Below are positions 54,048 to 63,143 of a DNA stretch of 64,000 nucleotides, piece after piece. The notes beneath the pieces were generated by a model, which made no database searches, had not been told where the DNA came from, and worked only from the letters and a program-made list of their open reading frames with translations. The DNA is from Sphingomonas crusticola (lineage in GTDB: Bacteria > Pseudomonadota > Alphaproteobacteria > Sphingomonadales > Sphingomonadaceae): positions 1,488,001-1,552,000 of the forward strand of contig NZ_QTJP01000001.1 in the NCBI RefSeq assembly GCF_003391115.1, read 5' to 3'. The position numbers were made by a program, and so were the translations under genes. Each line of letters begins with the position of its first letter. The stretch's first letter is position 1.

Positions 54048-54061
54048 CGGCCGGGTGCCTT
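54033..54061. terminator. Bidirectional terminator between convergent genes
   Basis: GGCACCCGGCC, ATGAC loop and GGCCGGGTGCC, followed by TTAT. The stop codon of the upstream gene is in the loop. Confidence 0.65.
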
Positions 54062-54066
54062 ATCCA

Positions 54067-54495
54067 TTAGCGGCGGTAGCCGCGGTCTCCGCGATAGCCG
54101 CGATCATCGCGGTCATGGCCTCGGCCGCCACGGTAATGGTCGTACCCGCGGCGATTCCAGTCACGATGACCCCGGCCATAATAGCCGCGATCATAGCCGC
54201 CGTAATTATAGCCGTATCCGCCATAATAAACGGGCGTGTAGCCGTAGCTGTAGCCGCCGCCATAATAAGCCGGCTCGTAATAATTGGGCCCGCTATCATA
54301 GCCATAATAACCGCCGCGGTTGTAACCGTGGTCCGAAGCGATCGCGGCGCCGACACCGAGGCCGACGATGCCAGCAACCAGCGCGGCATTGCCGTTGCCA
54401 TGGTGACGATAACGCGCCTCTGCCGGTGCGGTTACAGCAAGGCTGCTGCCCACAAGAACAGTCGCGGCGACGATGCCTTTGAAAACCGCACTCAT
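54067..54495 (-). CDS. Exported Gly/Tyr-rich protein
   Basis: A 142-residue protein: signal peptide (ending TAPAEA), a hydrophobic glycine-zipper-like segment (ALVAGIVGLGVGAAIASD) and a long Tyr/Gly/Asp/Arg-rich low-complexity tail. Typical of envelope or surface-associated proteins of unknown role. The 54496-54747 gap upstream shows nothing else. Confidence 0.7.
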   Translation of the reverse strand: MSAVFKGIVAATVLVGSSLAVTAPAEARYRHHGNGNAALVAGIVGLGVGAAIASDHGYNRGGYYGYDSGPNYYEPAYYGGGYSYGYTPVYYGGYGYNYGGYDRGYYGRGHRDWNRRGYDHYRGGRGHDRDDRGYRGDRGYRR

Positions 54496-54747
54496 ATTAC
54501 TCTCCTACACGGCCCTGAATGGGTTGCGCTGTTTATGGCCCTGGAGGGGTTAACGACTTGGGAACGACATTGGCAGCATATATTCAGCCGGGAGCGGCCA
54601 TCCGCTTGATCTTGCAAGGTTTAAGCTGTGCCCAATCCTGATGCAGCTGCCCAAGTCCCCGTGCCTGCAACTCTCGCCGCTTGCCGTAGCGTTCGTCCGA
54701 TCAAGGCGGCAAAGGGGGTTGGGTGTCGGGCTAACGTGCGGATGTGA

Positions 54748-55635
54748 ATGTCGATCGGAATCAGCTTCATCGTCCTGTTGGCCGCGCTGCTCCATGCCAG
54801 CTGGAACGCGCTGCTGCGCGCGGGCACGGACAGGCTGTGGTCGATGACCGTGATGTGCATTGCCATCGCGCTTGTCTGTGCCGTGCTGGTCTTCTTCCTG
54901 CCGCTACCGGCGCGGGCGAGTTGGGGGTGCGTGATTCTGTCGGCCTTGCTCCACATCGGATACAACCTGTTCCTCGTGCGGACATATCGCAGCGGCGATC
55001 TGGGCCAGACCTATCCAATTGCGCGTGGCTCCTCGCCTTTGCTGGTGTCGCTTGGCGCGGCACTGTTCGCAGGCGAGCTGCCCGACGCAATCAGCCTGGC
55101 AGGCGTAGTGCTCGTATCCGGCGGGATCCTCTCGCTCGCTTTTCAGGGCGGACGGATCGGGCGCGACAGCCTGCCTTATGCGCTGGGCACTGGATGTTTT
55201 ATTGGCGCTTACAGCGTGACCGACGGAATCGGCGTGCGACTGTCGGCGACACCCGCCGGCTACACAATTTGGATGTGCCTGTTGTGGGGCGTGCTGATGC
55301 CGCCCGTCTATGGTTTCATGCGCGACTGGCGCAGCCTGATCCGCTCGCCGAGGGAGACAGGGATCGCGGCGGCCGGCGGCGTGGTCTCCTTGGTCGCTTA
55401 TGGGATCATCATCTTCGCGATGTCGCTCGGACCGATGGGCCCGGTATCGGCGCTGCGTGAGACCAGCGTGGTGTTCGCTGCGCTGATCGGCCGTTTCTTC
55501 CTGCACGAGCGGCTGACCGCTTATCGCATCGCCGCGTGTATCGTCGTAGCAATCGGCGCGATCTGCATCGGCCACTCCGGCGCGTCCATAAGGCCTCCCA
55601 GTTCTGGCACCTCACCCCGGCCCGCACCCCTCTGA
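54748..55635 (+). CDS. EamA/DMT-family transporter
   Basis: A 295-residue ten-helix membrane protein with two EamA repeats (LLAALLHASWNALLRAG start; ALRETSVVFAALIGRFFLHERL in the second half). Members export amino acids or metabolites. The last 15 or so residues (RPPSSGTSPRPAPL) are encoded by a dispersed-repeat arm related to the inverted repeat at 34921, so the tail is probably an acquired extension. Confidence 0.85.
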   Translation: MSIGISFIVLLAALLHASWNALLRAGTDRLWSMTVMCIAIALVCAVLVFFLPLPARASWGCVILSALLHIGYNLFLVRTYRSGDLGQTYPIARGSSPLLVSLGAALFAGELPDAISLAGVVLVSGGILSLAFQGGRIGRDSLPYALGTGCFIGAYSVTDGIGVRLSATPAGYTIWMCLLWGVLMPPVYGFMRDWRSLIRSPRETGIAAAGGVVSLVAYGIIIFAMSLGPMGPVSALRETSVVFAALIGRFFLHERLTAYRIAACIVVAIGAICIGHSGASIRPPSSGTSPRPAPL

Positions 55636-55691
55636 TGACGCGACATGCCGCACCAATTGACGCCACTCACTTTTTAGACTAAGTCCACCCC

Positions 55692-56123
55692 ATGGAAGCA
55701 ACGCTCTCAGCAACCGACGTGCCGACGTTCGATCTGCAGACCTTCGCGCGGGCCGAGGATCGGGCGCGGTTGTCGGCGGTGGCGATGAGGGGCTTCCGCA
55801 ATTTGTGCCGCCATTGGGGATTGAGCAATGCCGAGGCGGCGGCGTTGCTGGGCGTGTCCGAAAGCACATGGGACCGGATCAAGCGCGGCAGCTGGGGCCA
55901 GCCCTTGTCGCAGGACCAGATGACGCGCGCCTCGGCGGCGATCGGCGTCTATAAGGGCCTGCACCTGTTGTTCGCCGACGGGATGGCGGATCGTTGGCCG
56001 CGGCTGGCCAATAATGGCCCGATCTTCGGGCGGCGCAGCCCGGTCGAGGCGATGGTCGAGGGCGGCATTCCGATGATGCTGGAGACGCGGCGCTATGTCG
56101 ATGCGGTGCGCGGCGGCCTGTAG
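55692..56123 (+). CDS. Xre/MbcA/ParS-type antitoxin
   Basis: A 143-residue protein with an Xre-like helix-turn-helix (LSNAEAAALLGVSESTWDRIKRG) and a C-terminal toxin-binding (DUF2384) domain (GIPMMLETRRYVDAVRGG). It neutralises the RES toxin encoded 5 bp downstream and probably represses the pair. Confidence 0.88.
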   Translation: MEATLSATDVPTFDLQTFARAEDRARLSAVAMRGFRNLCRHWGLSNAEAAALLGVSESTWDRIKRGSWGQPLSQDQMTRASAAIGVYKGLHLLFADGMADRWPRLANNGPIFGRRSPVEAMVEGGIPMMLETRRYVDAVRGGL

Positions 56124-56128
56124 CTCCC

Positions 56129-56815
56129 ATGATCGAGGGACTGACGGTCACGCGCGTGGCGCTGGCGCGTACCGTGCGTCTGGTGACGAGCGCGCGGCTG
56201 CGCGAGCCGGTGCTGCTGGGCCTTGGCGATGCGGATGACATGGCGGCCCTGGCCGAGATCGAGGGCGCGACCAGCAACCGGCTGATCGCGCAGGCGCGCG
56301 GCGCGGGCGCGGTCCAGCCTTATGAACTGGTCTATGGCGTGCCCCACGCAGCGCACATCAATGCCGCCTTCGCTTACGCCAAGCCGCGCGCGCCCAATCG
56401 GTTCAACGGCGCGGATCGGGGGGCGTGGTATGCCGCGCTCGAGGTGGAAACCTGCCTGGCCGAAGTGGGCTTCCACCTGACCGAGATGCTGGCAGCGACG
56501 GGCGTGTTCGAGGCGACTGTGGACTATGCCGAATTGTTCGCGAGCTTCGCCGGGGAATTTCTCGACCTGCGCGCGCACCCGGATCATGCGGCGCTGCACC
56601 CCGATCCGGCGGTCGGATATCCGGTCGGCAACGCGATCGCGGCCGAGGTGCGCGCGGCAGGGCTCAACGGGGTGCTCTATCCGTCGGTACGCCATCGCGG
56701 CGGCACCTGCATCGCCGCGCTGGTGCCGCATGCCGTGCAATCGGTGGCGCAGGGCGATGTCTATCGGATGGCATGGCATGGCGCTCCGCAACCGACAGTG
56801 GACAGGATCGGCTAG
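56129..56815 (+). CDS. RES-domain toxin
   Basis: A 228-residue protein of the RES family, which degrades or modifies NAD+. Conserved segments are RFNGADRGAWYAALEVETCLAEV and the SVRHRGGTCIAAL region that gives the family its name. It follows the antitoxin in the standard order. Active-site residues appear intact. Confidence 0.88.
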   Translation: MIEGLTVTRVALARTVRLVTSARLREPVLLGLGDADDMAALAEIEGATSNRLIAQARGAGAVQPYELVYGVPHAAHINAAFAYAKPRAPNRFNGADRGAWYAALEVETCLAEVGFHLTEMLAATGVFEATVDYAELFASFAGEFLDLRAHPDHAALHPDPAVGYPVGNAIAAEVRAAGLNGVLYPSVRHRGGTCIAALVPHAVQSVAQGDVYRMAWHGAPQPTVDRIG

Positions 56816-56825
56816 ACGCCCCCGC

Positions 56826-57872
56826 TCAATCCTCGCCCCTCTCGATCGCGAGGCCGATGCAGGTGACCACCGCGCTTTCGAACGCCACCTTGAGATGCGC
56901 GATCGGGCCGAGCAGATCGCCGATATTGTCGGGCAGATCATTATGAAAGGGCGGCAGATCGATGAAGCGATCGAGCGGCTTGTCGCCAAGCGCGAAATCG
57001 AACGGCCGCACGCGATGACCTTGCGCGCGCAGGCGGGCGGCGAGCCGTTCGATATGGCGGCGCTGAAAGGCGACAGAGGGCCAATGATCGATCGTCGGCC
57101 CATCGTCGCGGATGTTGAATTCAGTGGTGTGCACCGACAGGCCGCCGGGACGTAACGTCGCCAACGAATTCTCGATAAAGCGCAGGCCGTGGTCGATCGA
57201 ACCGAGATGTTCCAGCGCGCAGATCGACCAGCAGAAGTCGAAACCGCGCAGATCGTCGGGAATCGCGTTCATGTCGACGACGCGCAGAGCCACGTGACGA
57301 TCGAAATCGGGGCGGCCGACCAGATGCGGCATGAACGCGGATTCGGCGGAGGCATATTGCCCGGTCTCGATCCAACCCGTCCCGGCAGCGCAGACGGGGG
57401 ACTGATCGGTCGCGGTGACGGAGACGCCATGCGCGGCGAGATAGCTGGGGATCGGCTCGGTCCCGCAACCGAAGCCGAGGCCCCGCGCGCCCGGCCGGAT
57501 ATGGCCGCCATCGTACAATGCCTGCAGCACGAAGCATAATTCCCAGATCTTGCGGTGGAAGACGACCGGGATGCGCAGCTCGTTGCACCAATGCGCCACC
57601 CAATCGCTTTCGATCGCCGCCTGCGTCGACAGGCTGTTGGGGAGGTTCATTCGCCGCGGCCGGCTTGGCCCGGGGGGCGGCAGCGCCGCGGCGAGTTCGC
57701 GCGCCAGACCATAGCCCATCTGCTTGATGTTGAGGCTCAGCGGTTCGATCGCGTTGGCGATCAGCCTGAGCTGGTGGAGGTTGGGCTGGCCGGCGGAGGT
57801 GGACAGCGACAGCAATTCGCCAAGCCGCTGATCCGCGATCTCCCGCGTCTTGCGGCGCAATCTGCCGAACAT
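56826..57872 (-). CDS. SAM-dependent methyltransferase
   Basis: A 348-residue class I methyltransferase. The SAM motif region is GLGFGCGTEPIPSYLA, with VTATDQSP after it and a typical post-motif (DFCWSICALEHLGSI, LRPGGLSVHTTEF). It resembles methyltransferases of polysaccharide or secondary-metabolite loci; the substrate is unknown. Divergent from the LytTR gene (145-bp gap). Confidence 0.8.
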   Translation of the reverse strand: MFGRLRRKTREIADQRLGELLSLSTSAGQPNLHQLRLIANAIEPLSLNIKQMGYGLARELAAALPPPGPSRPRRMNLPNSLSTQAAIESDWVAHWCNELRIPVVFHRKIWELCFVLQALYDGGHIRPGARGLGFGCGTEPIPSYLAAHGVSVTATDQSPVCAAGTGWIETGQYASAESAFMPHLVGRPDFDRHVALRVVDMNAIPDDLRGFDFCWSICALEHLGSIDHGLRFIENSLATLRPGGLSVHTTEFNIRDDGPTIDHWPSVAFQRRHIERLAARLRAQGHRVRPFDFALGDKPLDRFIDLPPFHNDLPDNIGDLLGPIAHLKVAFESAVVTCIGLAIERGED

Positions 57873-58017
57873 TTCATTCCCCCCACCGTCACCACATCGG
57901 ACCGGAGGGCGCTTGCAAGGCGTGGCAGGCTTGTGCGACTTGCTCTTCGTGAACCGGCAAACGGGCAGCCGGGCGAACCGCGCGGCCGCCAACCGCAGCG
58001 CAAGGTGGGCTTGGGGC

Positions 58018-58863
58018 ATGGCTTATCCGATCGGCAATGCGCATCGCTGGGCGAGGCTGCTGGGCTGGACGACGCTGGGCGGACTGCTGTGCGGTTTCGT
58101 GGGACCTTATGGCAGCTTCATCGGCAACCCGATCAGCCGGCTTTGCTTCTGGGTCGCGGTGTTCTGGGCCGGGACTTTCATCCTGTGGCCGAGCGTCACC
58201 AGCGCCATCGCCTTCGCCGAGCGCAGGCATTTGCCGGCCTTGTTTGCCGGCGCGGGCACGACGCTCATCGCCTGCATCCCGCTCGCAGCATTTGCGGCTT
58301 TGATCTGCAGCCTGTTCTGGCCGGTCCATGCTTCCGGCATCAGACCCCACGAATGGTATGTGCTGACATTGATCCTGGCAGCGCCGTCGGTGGCATTGGC
58401 GCTGTGGCTCGAGAATTTCCGGTTCGCGGGTGCGCGAAAGGCGGTCGCCGGGCCGGTCCGCGCCGGCGCGGCGATCGAAGCCGAGGGCGTGGAAAGCGCG
58501 GCACGCCTGCCGGAGCGGCTGCTGGACCTGGTCCTGTGCCTGCAGATGGAGGACCATCATGTGCGGGCCTATACGAGCGCGGGATCGCAGCTTTATTTCG
58601 CGTCGATGCGCGATGCGGTGAACCAGCTTGGCGCGCGCGGCCTGCAGGTGCACCGTTCGTGGTGGGTGGCGCAGGCGGCCGTGCGCGGCGCTGCGGGGGA
58701 CAGCCGCTCGCTACAATTGAAGCTCAGCAACGGGATCGAGGTGCCGGTCGCACGGGCGCGGATCGCCGCGATCCGCGCCGCCGGCTGGCTCGACCCGTTA
58801 CCGGCCGTGCCCACGAGCCAGCCTCATGCTCAGCAAGGCGCAGCCTGGGGAACGGCGCGCTAG
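58018..58863 (+). CDS. Membrane-anchored LytTR transcriptional regulator
   Basis: A 281-residue protein with four N-terminal membrane helices (residues 12-130) and a C-terminal LytTR DNA-binding domain (LLDLVLCLQMEDHHVRAYTSAGS, GLQVHRSWWVAQAAV). Such proteins sense at the membrane and bind DNA directly. An upstream open frame allows a longer start. Its end overlaps the convergent DUF6894 gene by 4 bp. Confidence 0.82.
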   Translation: MAYPIGNAHRWARLLGWTTLGGLLCGFVGPYGSFIGNPISRLCFWVAVFWAGTFILWPSVTSAIAFAERRHLPALFAGAGTTLIACIPLAAFAALICSLFWPVHASGIRPHEWYVLTLILAAPSVALALWLENFRFAGARKAVAGPVRAGAAIEAEGVESAARLPERLLDLVLCLQMEDHHVRAYTSAGSQLYFASMRDAVNQLGARGLQVHRSWWVAQAAVRGAAGDSRSLQLKLSNGIEVPVARARIAAIRAAGWLDPLPAVPTSQPHAQQGAAWGTAR

Positions 58864-59099
58864 CAGCCGCCGATCGAGACCGCGTCGCGGAACGGTACGC
58901 GCATCACCTCACGCCGTTGTTCGTCCTCGACGATGATGCAGCAATCGAGACAGATGGCGCCGTTGAGGATTTCACTGCTGAGGATGAAGCGCGCATCCTT
59001 GATCGCAATTTCGCGCACCGCGGCCAGATCCAGATCGCGGCCTTCTTCATCCCGCACTACGGTGCCGCATTCATGCAGATTAAAAAAATACAGGCTCAC
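58860..59099 (-). CDS. DUF6894 small protein
   Basis: A 79-residue protein in DUF6894 style (SLYFFNLHECGTVVRDEEGRDL, AVREIAIKDARFILSSEI). The GTG at 59099 gives the family start (Met-x-Leu-Tyr-Phe-Phe-Asn); an upstream start at 59138 is possible. Function unknown. Confidence 0.75.
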   Translation of the reverse strand: MSLYFFNLHECGTVVRDEEGRDLDLAAVREIAIKDARFILSSEILNGAICLDCCIIVEDEQRREVMRVPFRDAVSIGGC

Positions 59100-59290
59100 G
59101 CTGGCATCCTTTCGAATCGCCCTGCGGGCATTTGCCACGAAAAGTAACCCCGTTTCACGATTATAGGTTGCGTCCGCCCAGAATAATCATGTTCCTTCCA
59201 TAGGTTGTAGACCCGACCGACGCGGTGCTGCACGCTGGCGGCCGGGGCGACGGGAGCGCTTCAGAGCAGATATCGCCTTGGAGAAATCGC

Positions 59291-59947
59291 ATGTGCTTCT
59301 CGCCCACGGCGAGCTTCTTCGCCGGCGGTGCGCTGGCCTCGATCGGCGTGGCGACGTTGCGCCATGTACGCGAGCCGAGGACCTTGCTGTTCGCATCGAT
59401 GCCGCTGTTGTTCGCACTGCACCAGTTCACCGAGGGCGTGGTGTGGCTCGGCCTGAACGGTACGATCGGGCCGGCTGGGCTGCACCGCGCGGCATTCCTG
59501 TTCACGCTTTATGCCCAGGGTTTATTGCCGACGCTGATGCCGGCGGCGGTGGCGCTGATGGAGCCGCCCGGGCGGCGGCGAACTGCGATATGGGGCCTCA
59601 CCATGATCGGCGCGGTGGTGAGCGCGTGGGATCTGTACGGCCTGCTCTGCTACCCCAGCCGGGTGTTCATCGATCATCACATGATCGCCTACCGCAATCC
59701 GCTGACCGGCAATTTCGGAATATCGCTGTTGTATATCCTGGCGACGTGCGGTGCGCTGTTGCTGTCGAGCCATCGCGTGGTGCAGTGGTACGGCATCCTC
59801 AACATCATCGGCCTGACGATCGTGCAGCTGGTGCGCGAATATGCGTTCGCGTCGGTATGGTGCTTCTATGCCGCGGCGCTGAGCGTGATGATCTACTGGC
59901 AATTCCTGCGGCAGCGGATCAGCGTGAGCATCGTCCCCGCCGGCTGA
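59291..59947 (+). CDS. DUF6629-type membrane protein
   Basis: A 218-residue protein with about seven hydrophobic helices beginning MCFSPTASFFAGGAL. The conserved FALHQFTEGVVWLGL supports the assignment. Function unknown. Confidence 0.78.
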   Translation: MCFSPTASFFAGGALASIGVATLRHVREPRTLLFASMPLLFALHQFTEGVVWLGLNGTIGPAGLHRAAFLFTLYAQGLLPTLMPAAVALMEPPGRRRTAIWGLTMIGAVVSAWDLYGLLCYPSRVFIDHHMIAYRNPLTGNFGISLLYILATCGALLLSSHRVVQWYGILNIIGLTIVQLVREYAFASVWCFYAAALSVMIYWQFLRQRISVSIVPAG

Positions 59948-60030
59948 GGCGGTCGCGCTTCCCTTCTATTCGGTGGTTATCGGGAAGCGGCGGGTGCATC
60001 ACGCGTCGGTCAACCTGGATATCCAGCCCC

Positions 60031-60429
60031 ATGCCATTCGTCAGCGTCACCCGCCTGAGAATCCGCGCGCTGCGGTTCCTGCCCGCCTTCTTCGTCCAGA
60101 CCATGCGCACGCGCAGCCAGGTGGCGGCGGCACCGGGATTCCTGGACGGCGGGCTGTTGCCCGACCGGCAATGGACGTTCTGGACGCTGACCCTGTGGGA
60201 CAGCGCGGAAAGCATGCGTAGCTATATCACGACCGGCGCCCACCGCATCGCTATGCCCAAGCTGATGGAGTGGTGCGACGAGGCAAGCGTTGCGCATTGG
60301 GATCAGGGGGCCGCTATCCTGCCCGGCTGGGCCGACGCGGAAGCGCGCATGCGGAGCGAAGGGCGACCGTCCAAGGTGCGGCATCCCAGCCCGGACCATG
60401 CCGCGATGACGTTGCGCCGGCGCGCTTGA
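60031..60429 (+). CDS. DUF3291/monooxygenase-like alpha-beta-barrel protein
   Basis: A 132-residue soluble protein (FVSVTRLRIRALRFLPAFF start, WTFWTLTLWDSAESMRSYI, MEWCDEASVAHWDQ) in the manner of DUF3291 or spheroidene-monooxygenase-like barrels. Catalysis not established. Confidence 0.65.
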   Translation: MPFVSVTRLRIRALRFLPAFFVQTMRTRSQVAAAPGFLDGGLLPDRQWTFWTLTLWDSAESMRSYITTGAHRIAMPKLMEWCDEASVAHWDQGAAILPGWADAEARMRSEGRPSKVRHPSPDHAAMTLRRRA

Positions 60430-60528
60430 ACCGCGCCACGCGGATCGCACCGAACGGCAAAGGCTGAACATCGACCAAGCGTCGGATCCGCGGCTTGCTT
60501 CGCGGTCGCAGGCGGCTAGGCTGCGGCC

Positions 60529-60966
60529 ATGCCCGGCAACACGCTCGATACCGCAGCTCATGTCGTGCAGCTCGCGCTGACGCCGATCTTTCTATTGGCG
60601 GGCATCGCCTCGCTGCTCAATGTCTTCACGACGCGCTTGGGCAGGATCGCCGACCGGGCGCACGGGCTGTTGGGCGACCCGCATTGCGACCGCACCGAGC
60701 TCCGACGGCTAAATCTGCGCTCGCGCATCCTGGACGCCGCGGTGCTGTTCGCAGCCTGCTCCGGCGCGCTGACCTGTTGCGCGGCCCTGACCATGTTCCT
60801 GGGGGCGCTCCAGCAGGTGGCGTGGGGAGCGGTGTTGTTCACCGCGTTCGGCGGCGCCCTGGTTTGTGCGATCGCCGCGCTCGCCGCCTTTTCGATCGAG
60901 ACGATCCTGTCGGGCCGGACGATCCGCGACAAGGTGGACGATGCCGCCGAAGCACTCGACCGCTAA
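60529..60966 (+). CDS. DUF2721 membrane protein
   Basis: A 145-residue protein with three hydrophobic helices and a conserved NVFTTRLGRIADRAH segment between the first two, characteristic of DUF2721. Function unknown. The 60967-61227 region downstream contains AT-rich promoter-like sequence for the Crp/Fnr gene but no recognised gene. Confidence 0.8.
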   Translation: MPGNTLDTAAHVVQLALTPIFLLAGIASLLNVFTTRLGRIADRAHGLLGDPHCDRTELRRLNLRSRILDAAVLFAACSGALTCCAALTMFLGALQQVAWGAVLFTAFGGALVCAIAALAAFSIETILSGRTIRDKVDDAAEALDR

Positions 60967-61227
60967 AACGTTCGTGAAGGTGGGGGTGCGGCCGCCGACG
61001 CTCCTAGGGCTGTAATCGCGCCGACGACCGCAGGGGGGCTTTGGCGCAGGGCGCATGAACCGGCACCCAACCGACGTTGCAGCACACGTTCATCTTATTA
61101 TATTCGCACGCATATTTCAGAATCAATCAGTGTGAGTGAACATTCCGCGAGAGTGAGCCCGCGCTGGCGGAAACCAGTATTATGCTTGGGTGTTGTCCCC
61201 CGCGGAGGGGCATTGATGAGGAGCCGC

Positions 61228-61956
61228 ATGGCGACGAACGACGACGATATTTTTGGCGCCGCCATCGCCAAACTCGAACGGCTAGCAAAACTCGACGATC
61301 AGGACAGGGCCGCCATCCGGGCGCTGCCCTGCGATGTGCGGTCCGTGCCGGCCAACAGCGTGCTGGTGCGCAACGGCGAGGAGACGACGCAGTGCGCACT
61401 GCTGCTGGGCGGCTTTGCCTGCCGCCAGCGCGCCGCGGGCGACGGCGGCCGCCAGATCGTGTCTTTCCACCTGCCGGGCGATATCGTCGATCTGCAGACG
61501 GTGATGCTGCCGCGCGCCGATCATGACGTGCAGACGATCACCCCAGCGAAGATCGGGTGGATGCCGACGACGGCGCTGCGTGCCCTGATACGGGAACGTC
61601 CCAATGTTGCCGACGCATTGTGGTGCGATACGTTGATCGACGGATCAATATATCGCGAATGGGTGCTCAATGTCGGCCGGCGGAGCGCGCGCGCGCGCAT
61701 CGCCCACATGCTGTGCGAATTCGCGGTACGGGCAGCCGCCGGCAGAAGCGCGCCGGACCGGATCCAATTGCCGATGACGCAGAACGACATTGCCGACGCG
61801 ACCGGCCTGACGCCGGTCCACGTCAACCGCATGTTGCAGGAACTGGACCGGATGGACGTGATCGTGCGCGACAAGCGCGACATTCGCATCACCGATTGGC
61901 CGGCGTTGCAGCGCATCGCCGACTTCGACGCGCGCTATCTGCACGCAGTGGCGTGA
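61228..61956 (+). CDS. Crp/Fnr-family transcriptional regulator
   Basis: A 242-residue regulator: N-terminal cyclic-nucleotide-binding-like beta roll (VPANSVLVRNGEETTQCALLLGG, SFHLPGDIVDLQTV) and C-terminal winged helix (MTQNDIADATGLTPVHVNRMLQEL). The Cys ligands of FNR are absent, so oxygen sensing by an Fe-S cluster is unlikely; the effector is unknown. The ATG at 61228 follows GAGGAG; 61216 is an alternative. Confidence 0.87.
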   Translation: MATNDDDIFGAAIAKLERLAKLDDQDRAAIRALPCDVRSVPANSVLVRNGEETTQCALLLGGFACRQRAAGDGGRQIVSFHLPGDIVDLQTVMLPRADHDVQTITPAKIGWMPTTALRALIRERPNVADALWCDTLIDGSIYREWVLNVGRRSARARIAHMLCEFAVRAAAGRSAPDRIQLPMTQNDIADATGLTPVHVNRMLQELDRMDVIVRDKRDIRITDWPALQRIADFDARYLHAVA

Positions 61957-61976
61957 CGCGGCCGAGCAAGAACCGG

Positions 61977-62030
61977 CTTGACAAATTTGTTCTCGTTATG
62001 TACTGCAATATTTGAGCAGTAGGATTGCGC
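61977..62030 (+). promoter_or_regulatory. 54-bp promoter element A with SOS-like box
   Basis: TTGACA (61978-61983) is followed by GTTCTCGTTATGTAC (61989-62003), which fits the SOS box GTTC-N7-GTTC with one change. The whole 54 bp recurs at 63858 with seven differences, all transitions. The downstream ATG is 68 bp after the box. The -10 is unclear. Confidence 0.6.
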
Positions 62031-62070
62031 CTCGACCGGCTCAGTTCGACTCCATGATGTGGAGAATGCG

Positions 62071-62742
62071 ATGCCGCAACCGGTCAAAACCGATTATTTC
62101 GGGCTCGTTTCAAAATATCTTTCTCCGCTTGGGCCGCGGCCTGCGTCCCCTCCCCGTCAGACGCCCTCAGGCGGCAAACACGGCGTTCTTGGCAGGATCA
62201 ATGCGGTCTTATCCGCCGAGCCGCTGCGCAACCCATTGTTCTGCAACGTCGCCAGGAATTTCTGGACGGGCGTGGCCAACGTTGCCGGGACCACGCTCAA
62301 CACACCGACCGAGCGCACGATGATGCGCCGTTACTTCGGAGGCGGCGGCGGCGCCTACCGGCTAAGCCCGGCGGAAATGAAGGCTGCGATCGACCAGTAC
62401 CGTACATATGGAGACCATGTCGTCAGCGGGCGGAAATTCCCGATGGCGAATGGTGCCTATCGGCGGAACGTCAATTTCACCGGATCCTATGGTGCGGATG
62501 AGCTGGACGGGCTGCTCGGCACGGCGACCGGCTTTTTCGACAAGGACGACCGGCTGACAGGAATTCGAGACACGTTTGATTTCGATGCTGCACCGAGGGA
62601 GGTCGGCTTGGGTAACGGGCGGCTGGCGCGCGCCGCCAATGCCGCCGCCAGCCAAGCCGTCTATCTGGCGCAGCGCGATGCCAATATCTTCTGTCCGGGC
62701 AGCAGCAACCCGATCCGGATCACCGGAGGCAGCGTGCGGTGA
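62071..62742 (+). CDS. Putative colicin M-like toxin (degenerate or divergent active site)
   Basis: A 223-residue protein without signal peptide. Its C-terminal 120 residues follow the order of the colicin M catalytic domain: LSP, KFPMANGAY, FTGSYG, GTATGFF, then Asp167-Thr-Phe-Asp170-Phe-Asp, where colicin M has Asp226-x-Tyr-Asp229-Phe, and a similar end (CPGSSNPIRITGG). The essential colicin M His-Arg pair is not conserved (Ala-Ala-Pro-Arg-Glu here), so lipid II cleavage is unproven. A Pro-rich N-terminus and a Gly run (FGGGGGAY) precede it. SOS-like promoter upstream; small membrane-protein genes overlap downstream. Confidence 0.45.
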   Translation: MPQPVKTDYFGLVSKYLSPLGPRPASPPRQTPSGGKHGVLGRINAVLSAEPLRNPLFCNVARNFWTGVANVAGTTLNTPTERTMMRRYFGGGGGAYRLSPAEMKAAIDQYRTYGDHVVSGRKFPMANGAYRRNVNFTGSYGADELDGLLGTATGFFDKDDRLTGIRDTFDFDAAPREVGLGNGRLARAANAAASQAVYLAQRDANIFCPGSSNPIRITGGSVR

Positions 62743-63143
62743 GCAGATCGTGGGTCGAGCTGAGAATCTTCTTTTTCGTGGCGCTGCCGCTGTTGTGCGC
62801 CCTGCGGACGGTTGAGCGTATCCACATGCTGTTGCTCGAGCCGATCGATGTCCAGCAGAAGATATTCGGGCGGATCGTCGCCTATCCCTGGCAGTTGCGA
62901 AACGCCGATATCTTCGTGTCGCCTGAGATCAACATGTACTGGACGTTCGCGCAGCCGAACGTCCCCACGCCGCCGAAGACATGCCTGCCGCCCGATCCGC
63001 GCTGGCCCTATGACGGTCTCCCGCCCTGCGGCCATGAGAACGGCGAGGGCGGCTATCTGAGCGCCAATTGGGGCAATGGACAGCTTGAGATTAGCCAGGT
63101 GGAAATACGTCGGGATGACGACGGGGCGGCCGGCAATGATTGA
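62739..63143 (+). CDS. Single-pass membrane protein, candidate immunity protein
   Basis: A 134-residue protein: one N-terminal helix (IFFFVALPLLCALRTV) and a periplasmic domain of about 105 residues with Cys82 and Cys97 (KTCLPPD, PPCGHEN) placed to form a disulfide. The colicin M immunity protein has the same plan (membrane anchor, periplasmic domain, disulfide, about 117 residues). It starts with GTG overlapping the upstream stop by 4 nt. No direct sequence match is claimed. Confidence 0.55.
   Translation: MSRSWVELRIFFFVALPLLCALRTVERIHMLLLEPIDVQQKIFGRIVAYPWQLRNADIFVSPEINMYWTFAQPNVPTPPKTCLPPDPRWPYDGLPPCGHENGEGGYLSANWGNGQLEISQVEIRRDDDGAAGND

Noticed and set aside
57555-59147. 530-codon rightward open frame
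   Set aside because: Runs antisense to the methyltransferase and in another frame of the LytTR gene; no domain.
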